In this document: in pieces, positions 8,292 through 17,269 of the stretch | Position numbering within the stretch: position 1 is the first letter of the stretch | Layout: every line of letters starts with the position of its first letter | Source of the DNA: WTGA01 sp965214055 | GTDB lineage: Bacteria; Pseudomonadota; Gammaproteobacteria; Arenicellales; Poriferihabitantaceae | NCBI GenBank assembly: GCA_965214055.1 | Contig: OZ243931.1 | Span: forward strand, 2,480,001-2,544,000 | Direction of reading: 5' to 3' | Length of the DNA: 64,000 bases | Program-made: the position numbers and the translations under genes | The notes under the pieces: model-generated | Told to the model about the DNA's origin: nothing | Seen by the model: the letters and a program-made list of their open reading frames with translations, nothing else | The model's database searches: none

Positions 8292-9116
8292 TCAGCCCCC
8301 GGTCCATCGTCTCAACGGCTCGCCCCACCCGAGCAGCACAAACGCCGCCGCCGCGAGATACGGCCCCAGCGCAAAGGCCTCGGCGCGGTGGGCACGGCGT
8401 AATAACACCCGCGTGTGCTGAACCACCACCGCACTGCAAAACGCCATCGCGAGCAGCAACGGCAACGCCGCCCAACCCAGCCAGGCCCCGAGGGCCGCCG
8501 TGAGCTTCAAATCCCCGGGCCCGATGGCCCGTTGTCCGGTGCGCCATTGCCAGGCCCGGTCGGCCAACCACAAGACGCCATAACCGGCCATCGCGCCGAT
8601 CACGGCCGAGCGCAGATCCACCATCAATTCAGTGCAGTTGATGCCCAGCCCGACCCACAGCAGAGGATAGACCAGGTCATCCGGCAACAGGTGTTGCCAC
8701 CAATCAATCAGGCTCAAAATGAGCAGGGCGGTGAGCAGCCATAACGCCGCAACCAGTTCGAAGGACAGCCCCAGGCGCCACCCCAGCCCCGCAAAAGCGA
8801 CCGCCGCGATCCCCTCCACCCCTGGGTAGTGGCCGGGAATGGCCACCTGGCAGGCCCGACAGCGGCCGCGACACCAGCAAAAGCCGAGCAATGGCAGTTT
8901 CTCGATCAGCCGCAGCGGCGTACGACACTGCGGGCACCGTGACGCGGGCGACCACCCGTTGCCGGGTTGCAGCACGCCGGACAGGGCCATTGACCGGCGC
9001 ACGGCCACCAGGTGGGCAAAACTGCCGGCCATCGCCCCGAGCACGAACAACACCGCCATGGCGGTGATCGGTGAAGGGTTCAGCCCGACCAGAAACCGGG
9101 TGAACTCGGACCCCAA
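8292..9116 (-). CDS. Prepilin peptidase (type IV leader peptidase, A24 family)
   Basis: An integral membrane aspartic protease that cleaves, and usually N-methylates, type IV prepilins or pseudopilins. Seen: the N-terminal GSFAHLVAVR motif, a cytosolic zinc-type motif with two CxxC-like pairs (CPQC at about 60 and CRAC at about 86), and the two catalytic Asp motifs, DWWQHLLPDDLVYP (about 137) and GPGDLKL (about 199), plus about six to eight hydrophobic segments. Both active aspartates are present. The start is uncertain: the longest frame uses TTG at 9116, and an ATG at residue 20 is possible. No pilin genes are nearby. GC looks higher than in its neighbours, so transfer is possible. Confidence 0.88.
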   Translation of the reverse strand: MGSEFTRFLVGLNPSPITAMAVLFVLGAMAGSFAHLVAVRRSMALSGVLQPGNGWSPASRCPQCRTPLRLIEKLPLLGFCWCRGRCRACQVAIPGHYPGVEGIAAVAFAGLGWRLGLSFELVAALWLLTALLILSLIDWWQHLLPDDLVYPLLWVGLGINCTELMVDLRSAVIGAMAGYGVLWLADRAWQWRTGQRAIGPGDLKLTAALGAWLGWAALPLLLAMAFCSAVVVQHTRVLLRRAHRAEAFALGPYLAAAAFVLLGWGEPLRRWTGG

Positions 9117-9130
9117 CGACGCGCCTGCGC

Positions 9131-9310
9131 TCAGCGCCGCACGCCACGCGAGGGAACGGCCAACAGCCGGTTGAAGTGGACCAGCTGCCGGTGGACCTGT
9201 TCGAGCAAATCCGTGTCCTGCTGATGCATCCGCAGGTGCACAATCAGGTATTCAACCCCTCTTAGGGCAGGACTATCCCACGCTAAAGAGTCGTTAGCGT
9301 TTTTTGGCAT
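9131..9310 (-). CDS. Small unknown protein upstream of prepilin peptidase
   Basis: A 59-codon frame from ATG 9310 to TGA 9131. It begins MPKNANDS and contains a leucine/histidine-rich helical stretch (YLIVHLRMHQQDTDLLEQV). It lies 14 bp before the peptidase frame on the same strand. Composition looks protein-like, but I recognise no family. It may be a fragment of a longer gene disrupted by the palindromic region to the right. Confidence 0.35.
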   Translation of the reverse strand: MPKNANDSLAWDSPALRGVEYLIVHLRMHQQDTDLLEQVHRQLVHFNRLLAVPSRGVRR

Positions 9311-9493
9311 GGTGGATTGATTCTACATGAGGTGACAATGGGCAGCATGCTGGATTCCCCTTGATAGAAGAGTAGGCGGAGTCTGGATGTGGAGGGGTAT
9401 GGGCGTTGTCTGCCTGATTTCAGGGTCTTGACAACGGCAGGGCGCCAGCAGGGAGCCGACTGGTTATGGTCGGTGGTCAACCAGTGCTGTGAT

Positions 9494-9525
9494 TCAGTTA
9501 TATGTGAACGTTCACATATAACTGA
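9494..9525. repeat. 32-bp perfect palindrome
   Basis: A perfect palindrome centred between 9509 and 9510, left half TCAGTTATATGTGAAC. It coincides with the point where the HTH gene at 9512-9691 loses its expected C-terminal half, the stop codon being inside the palindrome. It may be a junction of two insertion-element ends or a site-specific recombination site. Confidence 0.85.
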
Positions 9526-9691
9526 CCAGCCGCTTTTGTTCCACCAGCAGGGCGAGGCGGCGCTGCAACATCCGCGGCGGCAGTTCGTAGGGCAGCCCCT
9601 CGCGGATGGTACGGACCGGTACGCCTTCCGAGTAGGCCGCCACGACGGTGAGAATGGCATTGAGCTCTTGTTCGGGAATCCGCTTCGGCAT
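9512..9691 (-). pseudogene. Truncated winged-helix/HTH protein
   Basis: A 59-codon frame from ATG 9691. It begins MPKRIPEQELNAILTVVAAY, then has SEGVPVRTIREGLPYELPPR and MLQRRLALLVEQKRLV. This is a recognisable small winged-helix N-terminus of the kind fused to or found beside Fic/AAA proteins. Where the recognition wing and the rest should follow, the frame enters a perfect palindrome and stops (SYM then TGA). It is probably an amino-terminal remnant. Confidence 0.55.
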
Positions 9692-9718
9692 GGGGCGGAG
9701 GATGGGTCGCTAAAAATT

Positions 9719-9775
9719 TTTATGCGACAAATAAAATCACTTATCAGACAAAAAAACGTTTTTTTGTCGTATAAA
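9719..9775. repeat. Nested inverted repeats resembling the RIT end
   Basis: Arms TTTATGCGACAAA (9719-9731) and TTTGTCGTATAAA (9763-9775) are inverted with one mismatch. Inside lies a perfect 22-bp palindrome (9747-9768) made of GAC, seven A, CG, seven T and GTC. The outer arms closely resemble the RIT terminal arms at 3233-3301. It may be a terminator-like hairpin or the scar or site of another recombinase element. Confidence 0.7.
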
Positions 9776-9885
9776 TAGCTTTTTCCATCAAAAACGCGCC
9801 ATCATGGCGTTCCTTTGGCCCCTCGTGCGCTTCGAACAGGAATACCGACCGGGTCGAGGCGCGCCGACAGCGAGCCCGCGTGTCG

Positions 9886-11172
9886 CTAGTCATTGGGCTG
9901 ATAAAAGGCCATATCGGACGGCTTCAGGTTGGGCAGACATCCCATGGCATCCAGCGTGGAGACCAGGAATCCCTGGCCATTCAACCGGCCTAATGATCCG
10001 ATGCTGCAGGCCTTTTCACCGAACTGCTCGACCAGGTCCTGTCTCCCCACCGGGTTGTGCAGCAAGACCGGAACCGGATCACCACTGTGTTCGCCGACCA
10101 GGGAATCCGTAGAGTGGTCTGCACAGACAGCCATGACATGTTCTTCCATTTTGCTTTGTGCCAGGACCGAATCAAAATGCGATATGAATTTCGCTTTGGC
10201 GGTGGGGTTCCGGTCATGCGCGGTGGTATCCGTCGCCTTGATATGCACATAGACCAGGTCATGGGTTTTGAGTGCAGATTTTGCAAAATCGAGTTTTTTC
10301 CGTAAATCCGTATTCGGCAAGGCGGTGAAAGAAGGGTCCGACAGGGCGGTAAACCCGCATAGCTTGGCCAGACCCAGAATCGTGCTTTCTCCTGCAATGA
10401 CGGCGGTCTTGAGATGCAGATACGACAGAATGCTGCTGAAATCCCCATATATGCCAACACCCCGGGTGATGACGCCGTTGGCCGGGTGGTCGCCATTGTC
10501 AATACGCTTCAGGTTTAAGGGGTGCCGGGAGAGAATGTCGTGGGAAAGTCGGGTGAATTCATTGACTGCATCGGCGGTTTTCTGCGCGTTTTCATCCTTG
10601 CTGTCTCGGGAATGGGCTTCCAGAATTCCCCGGTGCATGGCTTTTCCGGTGGGATCGGTGTCGCTGATTTCTGCAGACAGCCGGGGTCCTCGCATGAGAA
10701 GCACACATCGGTGCTGGGTTGCGGGAAACAGGGAAGCAAACAGGTTCTCACCCACTTGCAGTTCCTGCAGGGCTTCACACAGTTCAGCCACGCCGTCCTG
10801 AATCCGGCCGGCACGGCGGTCCAGAATGTTGAAGTGGTCGGCATCTCTTTCCACCGTGGCCAGGTTGGCCCGGAAGAGCAGGTCTCCGTACTGTGGATTC
10901 AGGTCGATTCCTGCGGCCTCGATGGGGCCCCGACTCAGATTGGTCGCATCCCGGGGAGACATGCCAAACAGAATCCCCACACCGGTATGGGTATCCACAG
11001 GCAGACCGGGCAGGACCGGGTCCATGAGCCCGCTTTGGTTCAATCTGACGAGCCTGTCCAGATAGGGGGTGTCGGCATATTCAAGCGGAGTACACCGACC
11101 CAGTTCTGCACAGGGGCGGTCGCCCAACCCGTCGAGAATGAATACGATGCCCTTCAGCCGATTGTGGGTCAT
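9886..11172 (-). CDS. Archaeal-type 2,3-BPG-independent phosphoglycerate mutase-like protein
   Basis: A 428-residue alkaline phosphatase superfamily protein resembling ApgM, which interconverts 2- and 3-phosphoglycerate. Seen: the N-terminal metal site FILDGLGDRP, TPLEYADTPYLDRL, SRGPIEAAGIDL, VYVHIKATDTTAHD and the C-terminal metal ligands CADHSTDSLVGEHSGDPVP. The usual nucleophile motif (GSDTAH.ILGYDP in ApgM) is changed here to VDTHTGVGILFGMSP, so the nucleophile may be a Thr or the substrate may differ. Its ATG overlaps the stop of the 2-phosphoglycerate kinase gene by 4 nt, tying the two functions together. The assignment to the family is firm; the exact reaction is not. Confidence 0.82.
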   Translation of the reverse strand: MTHNRLKGIVFILDGLGDRPCAELGRCTPLEYADTPYLDRLVRLNQSGLMDPVLPGLPVDTHTGVGILFGMSPRDATNLSRGPIEAAGIDLNPQYGDLLFRANLATVERDADHFNILDRRAGRIQDGVAELCEALQELQVGENLFASLFPATQHRCVLLMRGPRLSAEISDTDPTGKAMHRGILEAHSRDSKDENAQKTADAVNEFTRLSHDILSRHPLNLKRIDNGDHPANGVITRGVGIYGDFSSILSYLHLKTAVIAGESTILGLAKLCGFTALSDPSFTALPNTDLRKKLDFAKSALKTHDLVYVHIKATDTTAHDRNPTAKAKFISHFDSVLAQSKMEEHVMAVCADHSTDSLVGEHSGDPVPVLLHNPVGRQDLVEQFGEKACSIGSLGRLNGQGFLVSTLDAMGCLPNLKPSDMAFYQPND

Positions 11173-12359
11173 GAATATTGTTTCCTCAGGGCAGCGATTT
11201 CCCCGGTATATCGTGAATATATGGCTTGAACGATTACGCTCATCAGGTCTGCAATCGTTTCCTCGATTCTCTGGTTGTCGATGATTTCAGTCCCCGCATT
11301 GTCCGATTCGGAAAGCAGTATGGACTGCAGTTGCCAGATGTCATCCAGATTCTTCAGATAGCGTTTTGCCCGACGCTGCTTGTTGCTGTCGGACCTTCCC
11401 TTGATATACTTGATCAGCCTTTTTTTGGAGAATGCGGCCAGGCAGACCGGGACGACGACCGCTTCCGAGGACTCAATCCGTTCCAGAATAGACGGGCGGA
11501 TGTGAACGCCCTCCACGATCATCGACACGTTTTCGTTGAGTGCCCGCTGAATGACTGCTTCACAGGCCACTTCCACCATCTCGGATTGCATCTGAAAACC
11601 GTATAGCAGATGATCGTCCTGGTTATTGTCATGGACGGTTGAAACCTTGATGGATCGGCCCACCTGAAAAGACGATGTGTGCAGGGAAGGGGACAGTTTT
11701 TTGGGGATCATGATACGCATGACTTCGCGCAACATGTCGGTGGACTGGATACGGACGATCCCCAACTGGTTTCCAATTTCCGTTGCAATGGTGCTTTTCC
11801 CGCACCCGGGCACTCCGCCGATCAGCAGGAGAAGCGGGTAGCTGTTCAGCAGGAAATCTCGCCACATCAGGTAATAGTCGGCATGTTTCTGGTTGATTTC
11901 CTTTACGATGATCTGGTAGGTCAGGACCGTCAGATCGAAAGAGCTGATTCTCTTTATTTTGTTTTTAATCAGATTGCTGTGAATTTTCCGGGTGATCGCC
12001 AGACATTTTTCGGGTGGAATCGTGGAATTGGCAAGACGCTGGTAGTGAATGGCTCTTGAAAAGGGATCGGAGCTGCCATCCTCGCGGACGACTGAAAGAC
12101 TTTTGCGAAAGATTTTTTCCTGCTGGTAGTTTCGCAATATGACATCGGGATGTTGTTTGGTGAGGACCTCCTTGATTCTCTTGCGCAGATCTTCGACAGT
12201 TATTTTGTCGGTCTTGTCCAGGTCGTTCCGTAAATTGGTGGCCACACGGTACGCGTCGGCAAATTCAAGACCGGCCTCCTGCAGCGACCTGACCAGCATG
12301 CCGCGCAGAAAGGGAACCTTCGTTTCCTTGGTTTTATTAATGACCAGTAATTTCGACAT
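11169..12359 (-). CDS. 2-phosphoglycerate kinase with ATP-cone domain
   Basis: A 396-residue protein. An ATP-cone-like region covers about 5-95 (FLRGMLVRSLQEAGLEFADA). A P-loop kinase domain follows from about 180 with Walker A GGVPGCGKSTIATEIG, a following STDMLREVMR and IVEGVHIRPS. This arrangement is that of 2-phosphoglycerate kinase, known from methanogens where it makes 2,3-diphosphoglycerate en route to the cyclic form. Here it lies 2 bp after avtA and overlaps the mutase-like gene, so it is part of a leftward operon. No cyclic-DPG synthetase is present in the window. The role in a bacterium is inference. Confidence 0.85.
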   Translation of the reverse strand: MSKLLVINKTKETKVPFLRGMLVRSLQEAGLEFADAYRVATNLRNDLDKTDKITVEDLRKRIKEVLTKQHPDVILRNYQQEKIFRKSLSVVREDGSSDPFSRAIHYQRLANSTIPPEKCLAITRKIHSNLIKNKIKRISSFDLTVLTYQIIVKEINQKHADYYLMWRDFLLNSYPLLLLIGGVPGCGKSTIATEIGNQLGIVRIQSTDMLREVMRIMIPKKLSPSLHTSSFQVGRSIKVSTVHDNNQDDHLLYGFQMQSEMVEVACEAVIQRALNENVSMIVEGVHIRPSILERIESSEAVVVPVCLAAFSKKRLIKYIKGRSDSNKQRRAKRYLKNLDDIWQLQSILLSESDNAGTEIIDNQRIEETIADLMSVIVQAIYSRYTGEIAALRKQYS

Positions 12360-12361
12360 GA

Positions 12362-13654
12362 TTAGGTTCCGGCGGTGATGGCAGCCTGGGGTATTAAACC
12401 ATACGCCTGATTGACCTCTTCAGCAATAATCCTCAAACCCTGCTCGACTTTCAGCGAATCCCCGGCATAGGACACGCGAATACATTCGTGCTTGTGCTGC
12501 CATGGCTCTGGCAAACCGGGAAAGAAATGATGACCGGCAATGACGAAAACCCCCCGTTGCCTGAGCCGCTGGTAGAGGGTTTCGCTGGAGATGGGCATCC
12601 CTTCAAACCAGAGCCACAGAAACATGGCACCTTCGGGTTTGTGAATTCTTACGGGAATGTCTGCCATCAGTTCACGTACCATGCGAACAGCATGGGTGAC
12701 CCGTTTTTCGTAATAGGGCTGCACCACGGCGCGGCAGATGGGAATGAGTTCCCGGCTTTGGACCAGCCGGGTCAGCAGGGACGGTCCGAACCGGCCCGGT
12801 GCCAGGTTGAAGATTGCGTTGGACCGGCTGATCAGGGTGATCAGGTCCTCGTTCGCAACAATAATGCCGGTTCGGGTGCCCGGCAATCCCAGTTTGGACA
12901 GGCTCAAACAAAGAATGACATGATCCTCCCAGATGGGATTGGCCTCAACAAACAGGATGCCGGGAAACGGCAACCCATAGGCTCCATCGATAATCAGCGG
13001 AATATCCCGGTGACTGGCCAGATCGCTCAGTTTTTTCAATTCCCTGTCGGTGACCACATTTCCGGTAGGATTGGTGGGTCGGGAGAGACAGATTGCCGCA
13101 CAGTCGTCCCCGAGTTCCAGGTTTTCAAAGTCCACCCGGTATTTGAAGAATATCTCATCGTCTTCATCCATGCGGATGATGGGTTTGGTGGCTTGAAACA
13201 ACTCGCTGCCTCCCAGGCCCACATCGGCATAGCCGATGTATTCCGGAGCCACCGGCAACCGGATGTACCTTGACAGCCCGTCCCCGTATATTCCGGACAG
13301 AAGATTGAAGATAATGCCGAAACTGGCCTGACTGCCGTTGGTGATGGCAATATTTTTTTCCGTGACGGGCCAGTCAAAGGTATCCTGCAGCAATTCAGCC
13401 AGTGCGCCGATGAAACGATGATTCCCCTGAGGAGCATCATAGTTTCCGATCATCTGCTCAAATTCATTTCCCTGGTCCATCAACTGTTTCAGTTCCGACC
13501 GGAAGCAGGCTTCCATTTCGGGAATGGCGGCAGGGTTCCCGCCCCCGAGCATGCAGATGCCCCGGTTCTGGTTGATGGCGTAGCTCAGGTCATTCATCAG
13601 TTGCAGAATACCGCATTCCGGGTTGAATTTTTCAGCAAAGGCAGAGTATTTCAT
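12362..13654 (-). CDS. avtA: Valine-pyruvate aminotransferase (AvtA family)
   Basis: A 430-residue fold type I PLP enzyme. Family landmarks are LGGGNPAAIPEME near 40, NGSQASFGIIFNLLSG, SRPTNPTGNV (about 190), DGAYGLPFPG (the Asp that binds the PLP ring) and SLSKLGLPGTRTGI with the Schiff-base Lys. AvtA transfers amino groups between valine or alanine and the matching 2-oxo acids in the cytosol. It is followed after 2 bp by 2-phosphoglycerate kinase on the same strand. Length fits the E. coli protein. Confidence 0.9.
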   Translation of the reverse strand: MKYSAFAEKFNPECGILQLMNDLSYAINQNRGICMLGGGNPAAIPEMEACFRSELKQLMDQGNEFEQMIGNYDAPQGNHRFIGALAELLQDTFDWPVTEKNIAITNGSQASFGIIFNLLSGIYGDGLSRYIRLPVAPEYIGYADVGLGGSELFQATKPIIRMDEDDEIFFKYRVDFENLELGDDCAAICLSRPTNPTGNVVTDRELKKLSDLASHRDIPLIIDGAYGLPFPGILFVEANPIWEDHVILCLSLSKLGLPGTRTGIIVANEDLITLISRSNAIFNLAPGRFGPSLLTRLVQSRELIPICRAVVQPYYEKRVTHAVRMVRELMADIPVRIHKPEGAMFLWLWFEGMPISSETLYQRLRQRGVFVIAGHHFFPGLPEPWQHKHECIRVSYAGDSLKVEQGLRIIAEEVNQAYGLIPQAAITAGT

Positions 13655-13786
13655 GGCCAGCGGAGGGGATCGAAAAGAGAGTCCAATGTCCCTGGATTAT
13701 CGGTTCCAGGGATCGTTCCCCTGGAAAATCCTGGTTCCGGTGAGTATCCGAAAGAAGAGTGGAAGGCCGGCATTCATTCGTTTTGC

Positions 13787-15961
13787 CTAGTTGCTGTGCC
13801 ACACTTGATTCAGGGAGCGGCTTTCCTGGTCGGCCAGTTTGGCGAGAGTGGAATCCGGGTTTCCGGGGTTTGAAAAGTGGTTGAAATCAACGAGTATCTT
13901 CGCGCTTTCCATGAGGAACGCATCCGGGGGCCTGTCGTCAAACCCATGAATTCCGGTTGACCGGGTACGGCGTTCTTCATCTTCATCCAGCGACTGTATA
14001 TCCGAAAACAGGGTCTGTCCAAGCGCCTTTCTCCGGTTGTTTTCGAGAGCCAGCCGTTCCCGGTCACGCTGTTCACGGTTCAACCGTCTTTGTTCCTGGT
14101 TCAGGGTAACGAAATCTCGGTCGCGGTTTTCCCGGTAGAGCCGGGTGATATCGAGAAAATAATCGAACTCCGGCTGGTTGGTGATCCGGGCGTGATGGGC
14201 CTCAATGGCCCGGGTGAAGGCCTGATTGGTTAATTTGGCCTGGTATGGGGTGAATGGAGTTTCCTCGACACGGCTCCAGGGGATCGCATTTTCGAATGCT
14301 CTTTCGCCGGTATCGGCATCCGGTTCGGTTGTCGGCCAGGTGAAATCCGGAATGACTCCGCGATACTGGGTGCTGTCCCCGTTTATGCGAAAGAATTGTG
14401 CAACGGTGATTTTCAGTTGGCCCAGATCGGTATCCGTTTCGACGATTTGGTTCAGGTCGACCAGGTTTTGCACCGTCCCCTTCCCAAAGGTGGATTCCCC
14501 CACAACCAGACCGCGATTGTAATCCTGGATTGCGCCGGCAAATATTTCCGAAGCACTGGCACTGTTGTGGTCAACCAGGACCATTAAAGGGCCATCGTAG
14601 GTGATTCCGGGGTCCGGGTCGCGGTTGATCCGAACCTTGCCGGATGCATTCTTTACCTGCACGATGGGCCCCGTTTTGATGAACAGGCCGGTGAGTGTGA
14701 TCGCCTCGGCCAGAGCCCCGCCTCCGTTTCCCCTCAGGTCAATGACCAGCCCATCAATATTTTCCTGCCGGAGTTCCCCCAGGAGGTTCTGGACATCCCT
14801 GGTGGTACTGCGGTAATCGGGGTCATTCACATTCCTGCCATCCAGGTCACTGTAAAACGAGGGCAATCGGATAACGCCGACTTTCGCGCTGGCGGCTTCG
14901 GTGTCAATCTGGAGAACTCTTTTTTTCGCGGCCTGTTCTTCCAGTTTGATCTCATCCCGCTTCAGGGTAATCACCACCGGTTCGCCATCCAGCCCGTCTT
15001 CTCCCCGCAGGATTTCCAGATGAACAATGGAGGCCTTGGGTCCCCGGATCAATTCCACTACATCGTCCACGCGCCACCCGATAATATCCGTGATTTCTTC
15101 CCCTTCCTGTCCCACCCCGACAATCCGGTCATCCGCATGGAGTTGCTCAGAAAGGTCCGCTGGCCCTCCTGGAATGATTCGGCGCACGATGGTATATTCA
15201 TTCTCGGTCTGCAGGACCGCCCCGATCCCCTCCAGGGACAGTCTCATATGTATCTTGAAATTTTCTGCGCCCCGGGGAGAATAGTAGTTGGTGTGCGGTT
15301 CGACGGATGTCGCGTAGGCATTGATGAATGTCCTGAAGATGTCTTCCGTTTTAAACTGGCGGGTACGCCGGACAATGTGTGTATACCGGCTGCCCAGGGT
15401 TTCCGCTATCTCCGCCCCGGGTTTGTTGGCAAGGCGCAAATTGAGTATGTCATTCTTGATTCGCCGACGCCAGATATCCTCGATTTCCTCCTGGCTCTGC
15501 GCCCATCGGGCCTGTTCCAGATCAATTAAAAACGTCTCATCCAGGGAAAAATCAAACGGTTCATTCAGTCTTTTCAGCGCGTATTCGATGCGTTGATCCA
15601 CCCGTAGCCGGTAGATTTTGAAAATGGCAAAAATCGGATCCAGAATGCCCTGCTTGATATAGTCGTCCAATTGGTGTTGGAGGCGCTCAAATTGATCCAG
15701 ATCACTTTGCAGGAAGAAGTATTTGGCAGGGTCGAGGAGCTGAATATATTTGTTCAGTATGATTTCTGAAAAGTTGTCGTCGAGTTCGACATTTTTGAAA
15801 TGCGCGTTTTCAATCAGGTAATGGATCAGTTTCGTTGTCCTCGACTGTGCTTCGGAACTCTCTGGAATGGCCGACATTTCCAGCGTGTCCAGGGTGGAAG
15901 CGGACACCGCCATGCTCAGGATAACCGTCCAGGCAATCATAAATTTGGGCAATCGTTTCAT
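13787..15961 (-). CDS. prc: Tail-specific protease Prc (C-terminal processing peptidase)
   Basis: A periplasmic serine protease of the S41/CtpA family, about 724 residues from the chosen ATG at 15961. That start gives a proper signal peptide (MKRLPKFMIAWTVILSMAVSAS); the frame is open further upstream but without a leader. Parts in order: an N-terminal helical domain, a PDZ domain (about 215-320, GIGAVLQTENEYTIVRRI and GGPADLS), then the protease core with DLRGNGGG, the catalytic Ser in HNSASASEIFAGA and Lys in FGKGTVQ. A charged C-terminal tail resembles the DUF3340 region. Prc degrades proteins with nonpolar C-termini and trims cell-wall enzymes. It is first in the leftward block with avtA, 132 bp before it. 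Confidence 0.92.
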   Translation of the reverse strand: MKRLPKFMIAWTVILSMAVSASTLDTLEMSAIPESSEAQSRTTKLIHYLIENAHFKNVELDDNFSEIILNKYIQLLDPAKYFFLQSDLDQFERLQHQLDDYIKQGILDPIFAIFKIYRLRVDQRIEYALKRLNEPFDFSLDETFLIDLEQARWAQSQEEIEDIWRRRIKNDILNLRLANKPGAEIAETLGSRYTHIVRRTRQFKTEDIFRTFINAYATSVEPHTNYYSPRGAENFKIHMRLSLEGIGAVLQTENEYTIVRRIIPGGPADLSEQLHADDRIVGVGQEGEEITDIIGWRVDDVVELIRGPKASIVHLEILRGEDGLDGEPVVITLKRDEIKLEEQAAKKRVLQIDTEAASAKVGVIRLPSFYSDLDGRNVNDPDYRSTTRDVQNLLGELRQENIDGLVIDLRGNGGGALAEAITLTGLFIKTGPIVQVKNASGKVRINRDPDPGITYDGPLMVLVDHNSASASEIFAGAIQDYNRGLVVGESTFGKGTVQNLVDLNQIVETDTDLGQLKITVAQFFRINGDSTQYRGVIPDFTWPTTEPDADTGERAFENAIPWSRVEETPFTPYQAKLTNQAFTRAIEAHHARITNQPEFDYFLDITRLYRENRDRDFVTLNQEQRRLNREQRDRERLALENNRRKALGQTLFSDIQSLDEDEERRTRSTGIHGFDDRPPDAFLMESAKILVDFNHFSNPGNPDSTLAKLADQESRSLNQVWHSN

Positions 15962-16176
15962 GTGCGGATTCGGTGGGTGAATTCGAAAAGCGGGGGGACG
16001 GTCCGGTCTCTCAGTATACCAAACACATCCCGTTGTTGCGGAATCGAGCACGTTGCAGGAATGCGGATTGAAAAGATGGCATGGATGCGTTGGCCTGGAT
16101 TTGGCGGATGCTGCATGATATCACTTTTCAATTTGAACCACTGAAAAATATGTCGGGTGAACCTCGGTCCCCGGCA

Positions 16177-17157
16177 TCATGGTTGCACGGCGGAAGCCTG
16201 GATTTTCCGTAAGCTCCATAAGCCAATACTCAATGATTCTTCCTCTTCGTTGCCTGGGGGAGCCAGTTTTTCGCTGCGATGAACACAAAGATGATTCCCG
16301 GTTGCCCACTGGGAAATGGTCTGATCGGAAAACCCGAGTCTTCGATGGGCATGATCGGCACGCAGGAATTCCAGGTCATGCGGGAGGAAGTCGACAATGA
16401 TCAACTGCCCGCCGGGTTTGAGCACCCGGGCCACCTCTTCAATGACTTTTCTTGGGTTTTCAAGGTAGTGCAGAACCTGGTGTATGGCAACGGCATCCAC
16501 GGACTCATCCTCGACGGACAACTGGCTGATATCCCCCTGCCGGACGGTACAATTCGCCGTACCCGCTGAATCCAGGTTGGAGCGTGCCACCAGCAGCATT
16601 TCCCGGCTCAGGTCGATTCCAATTCCCTTTTCGATGTGAGGGGAAAAAATTTCCAGAATTCGGCCGGTTCCGGTTCCCAGGTCCAGAAACAGCCTGGGTT
16701 GGGTTGACCCCAGACAATCGATGAGTTTTTTTTCCACATCGGTATCCGGGACCGCCAGTTTCCGGATACTGTCCCAATCGGTTGCATTCTTTCTGAAGTA
16801 TTCCGCGGCCCGGTCGGCATTTTTCTGCCTGATTTCCTGTAGTCTGTACTGGTCCAGGGACAGGACCGGGTCCGTTTGATCCATCAGGTTCAAAATGCCC
16901 CAGGTGATGGTTGCCATGTTGTCGGCATCGTTGATTCGATGAAAAACCCAGGCCCCTTCCTGATATCGTTGCAGCAATCCGGCATCACAGAGCAATTTCA
17001 GATGCCTGCTCACTCTGGGCTGGCTTTGATCCAGGATATGCATGAGTTCCGAAACCGTTAGTTCACTGCTGCTCAAAACGGATAGGATACGCAATCGCGT
17101 ACTTTCCCCTGCAGCCCGCAATGCTGCCAGCAGTTCACCCATTGCCTTGTACCCCAA
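16177..17157 (-). CDS. ArsR-family regulator fused to SAM methyltransferase
   Basis: A 326-residue protein. The N-terminal ArsR/SmtB winged helix (about 8-90) contains STRLRILSVLSSSELTVSEL and QSQPRVSRHLKLLCDAGLL. A class I methyltransferase domain (about 145-270) has motif I LFLDLGTGTGRILEIF, the acidic end of beta-2 GIDLSREML and LKPGGQLIIVDF. Proteins of this two-domain kind are widespread; in some bacteria they lie near sulfur amino acid or metal genes, but the methyl acceptor is generally unknown. It diverges from guaB across about 112 bp. I see no extra metal-binding Cys pair in the HTH part, so the ligand is unclear. Confidence 0.88.
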   Translation of the reverse strand: MGYKAMGELLAALRAAGESTRLRILSVLSSSELTVSELMHILDQSQPRVSRHLKLLCDAGLLQRYQEGAWVFHRINDADNMATITWGILNLMDQTDPVLSLDQYRLQEIRQKNADRAAEYFRKNATDWDSIRKLAVPDTDVEKKLIDCLGSTQPRLFLDLGTGTGRILEIFSPHIEKGIGIDLSREMLLVARSNLDSAGTANCTVRQGDISQLSVEDESVDAVAIHQVLHYLENPRKVIEEVARVLKPGGQLIIVDFLPHDLEFLRADHAHRRLGFSDQTISQWATGNHLCVHRSEKLAPPGNEEEESLSIGLWSLRKIQASAVQP

Positions 17158-17257
17158 ACATATAAAAATATCTTTATATCATAGAATGCCTTGATTCGGG
17201 GCGGCGGCAACCGGACATTTTTCTCCAAGTTCATATCTCTGGGTTTCCGGGTTGCGG

Positions 17258-17263
17258 TATAAT
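17258..17263 (+). promoter_or_regulatory. Probable -10 box of guaB
   Basis: A perfect TATAAT lies 6 bp before the guaB ATG at 17270, and no Shine-Dalgarno sequence is visible. If used, transcription would start at or next to the ATG, giving a leaderless mRNA. No strong -35 hexamer was seen. Confidence 0.4.
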
Positions 17264-17269
17264 CCGCCG

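Noticed and set aside
9389..9778. A 129-codon plus-strand frame across the palindrome
   Set aside because: It reads through a palindrome and opposite a recognisable HTH fragment; no ribosome site or family match.
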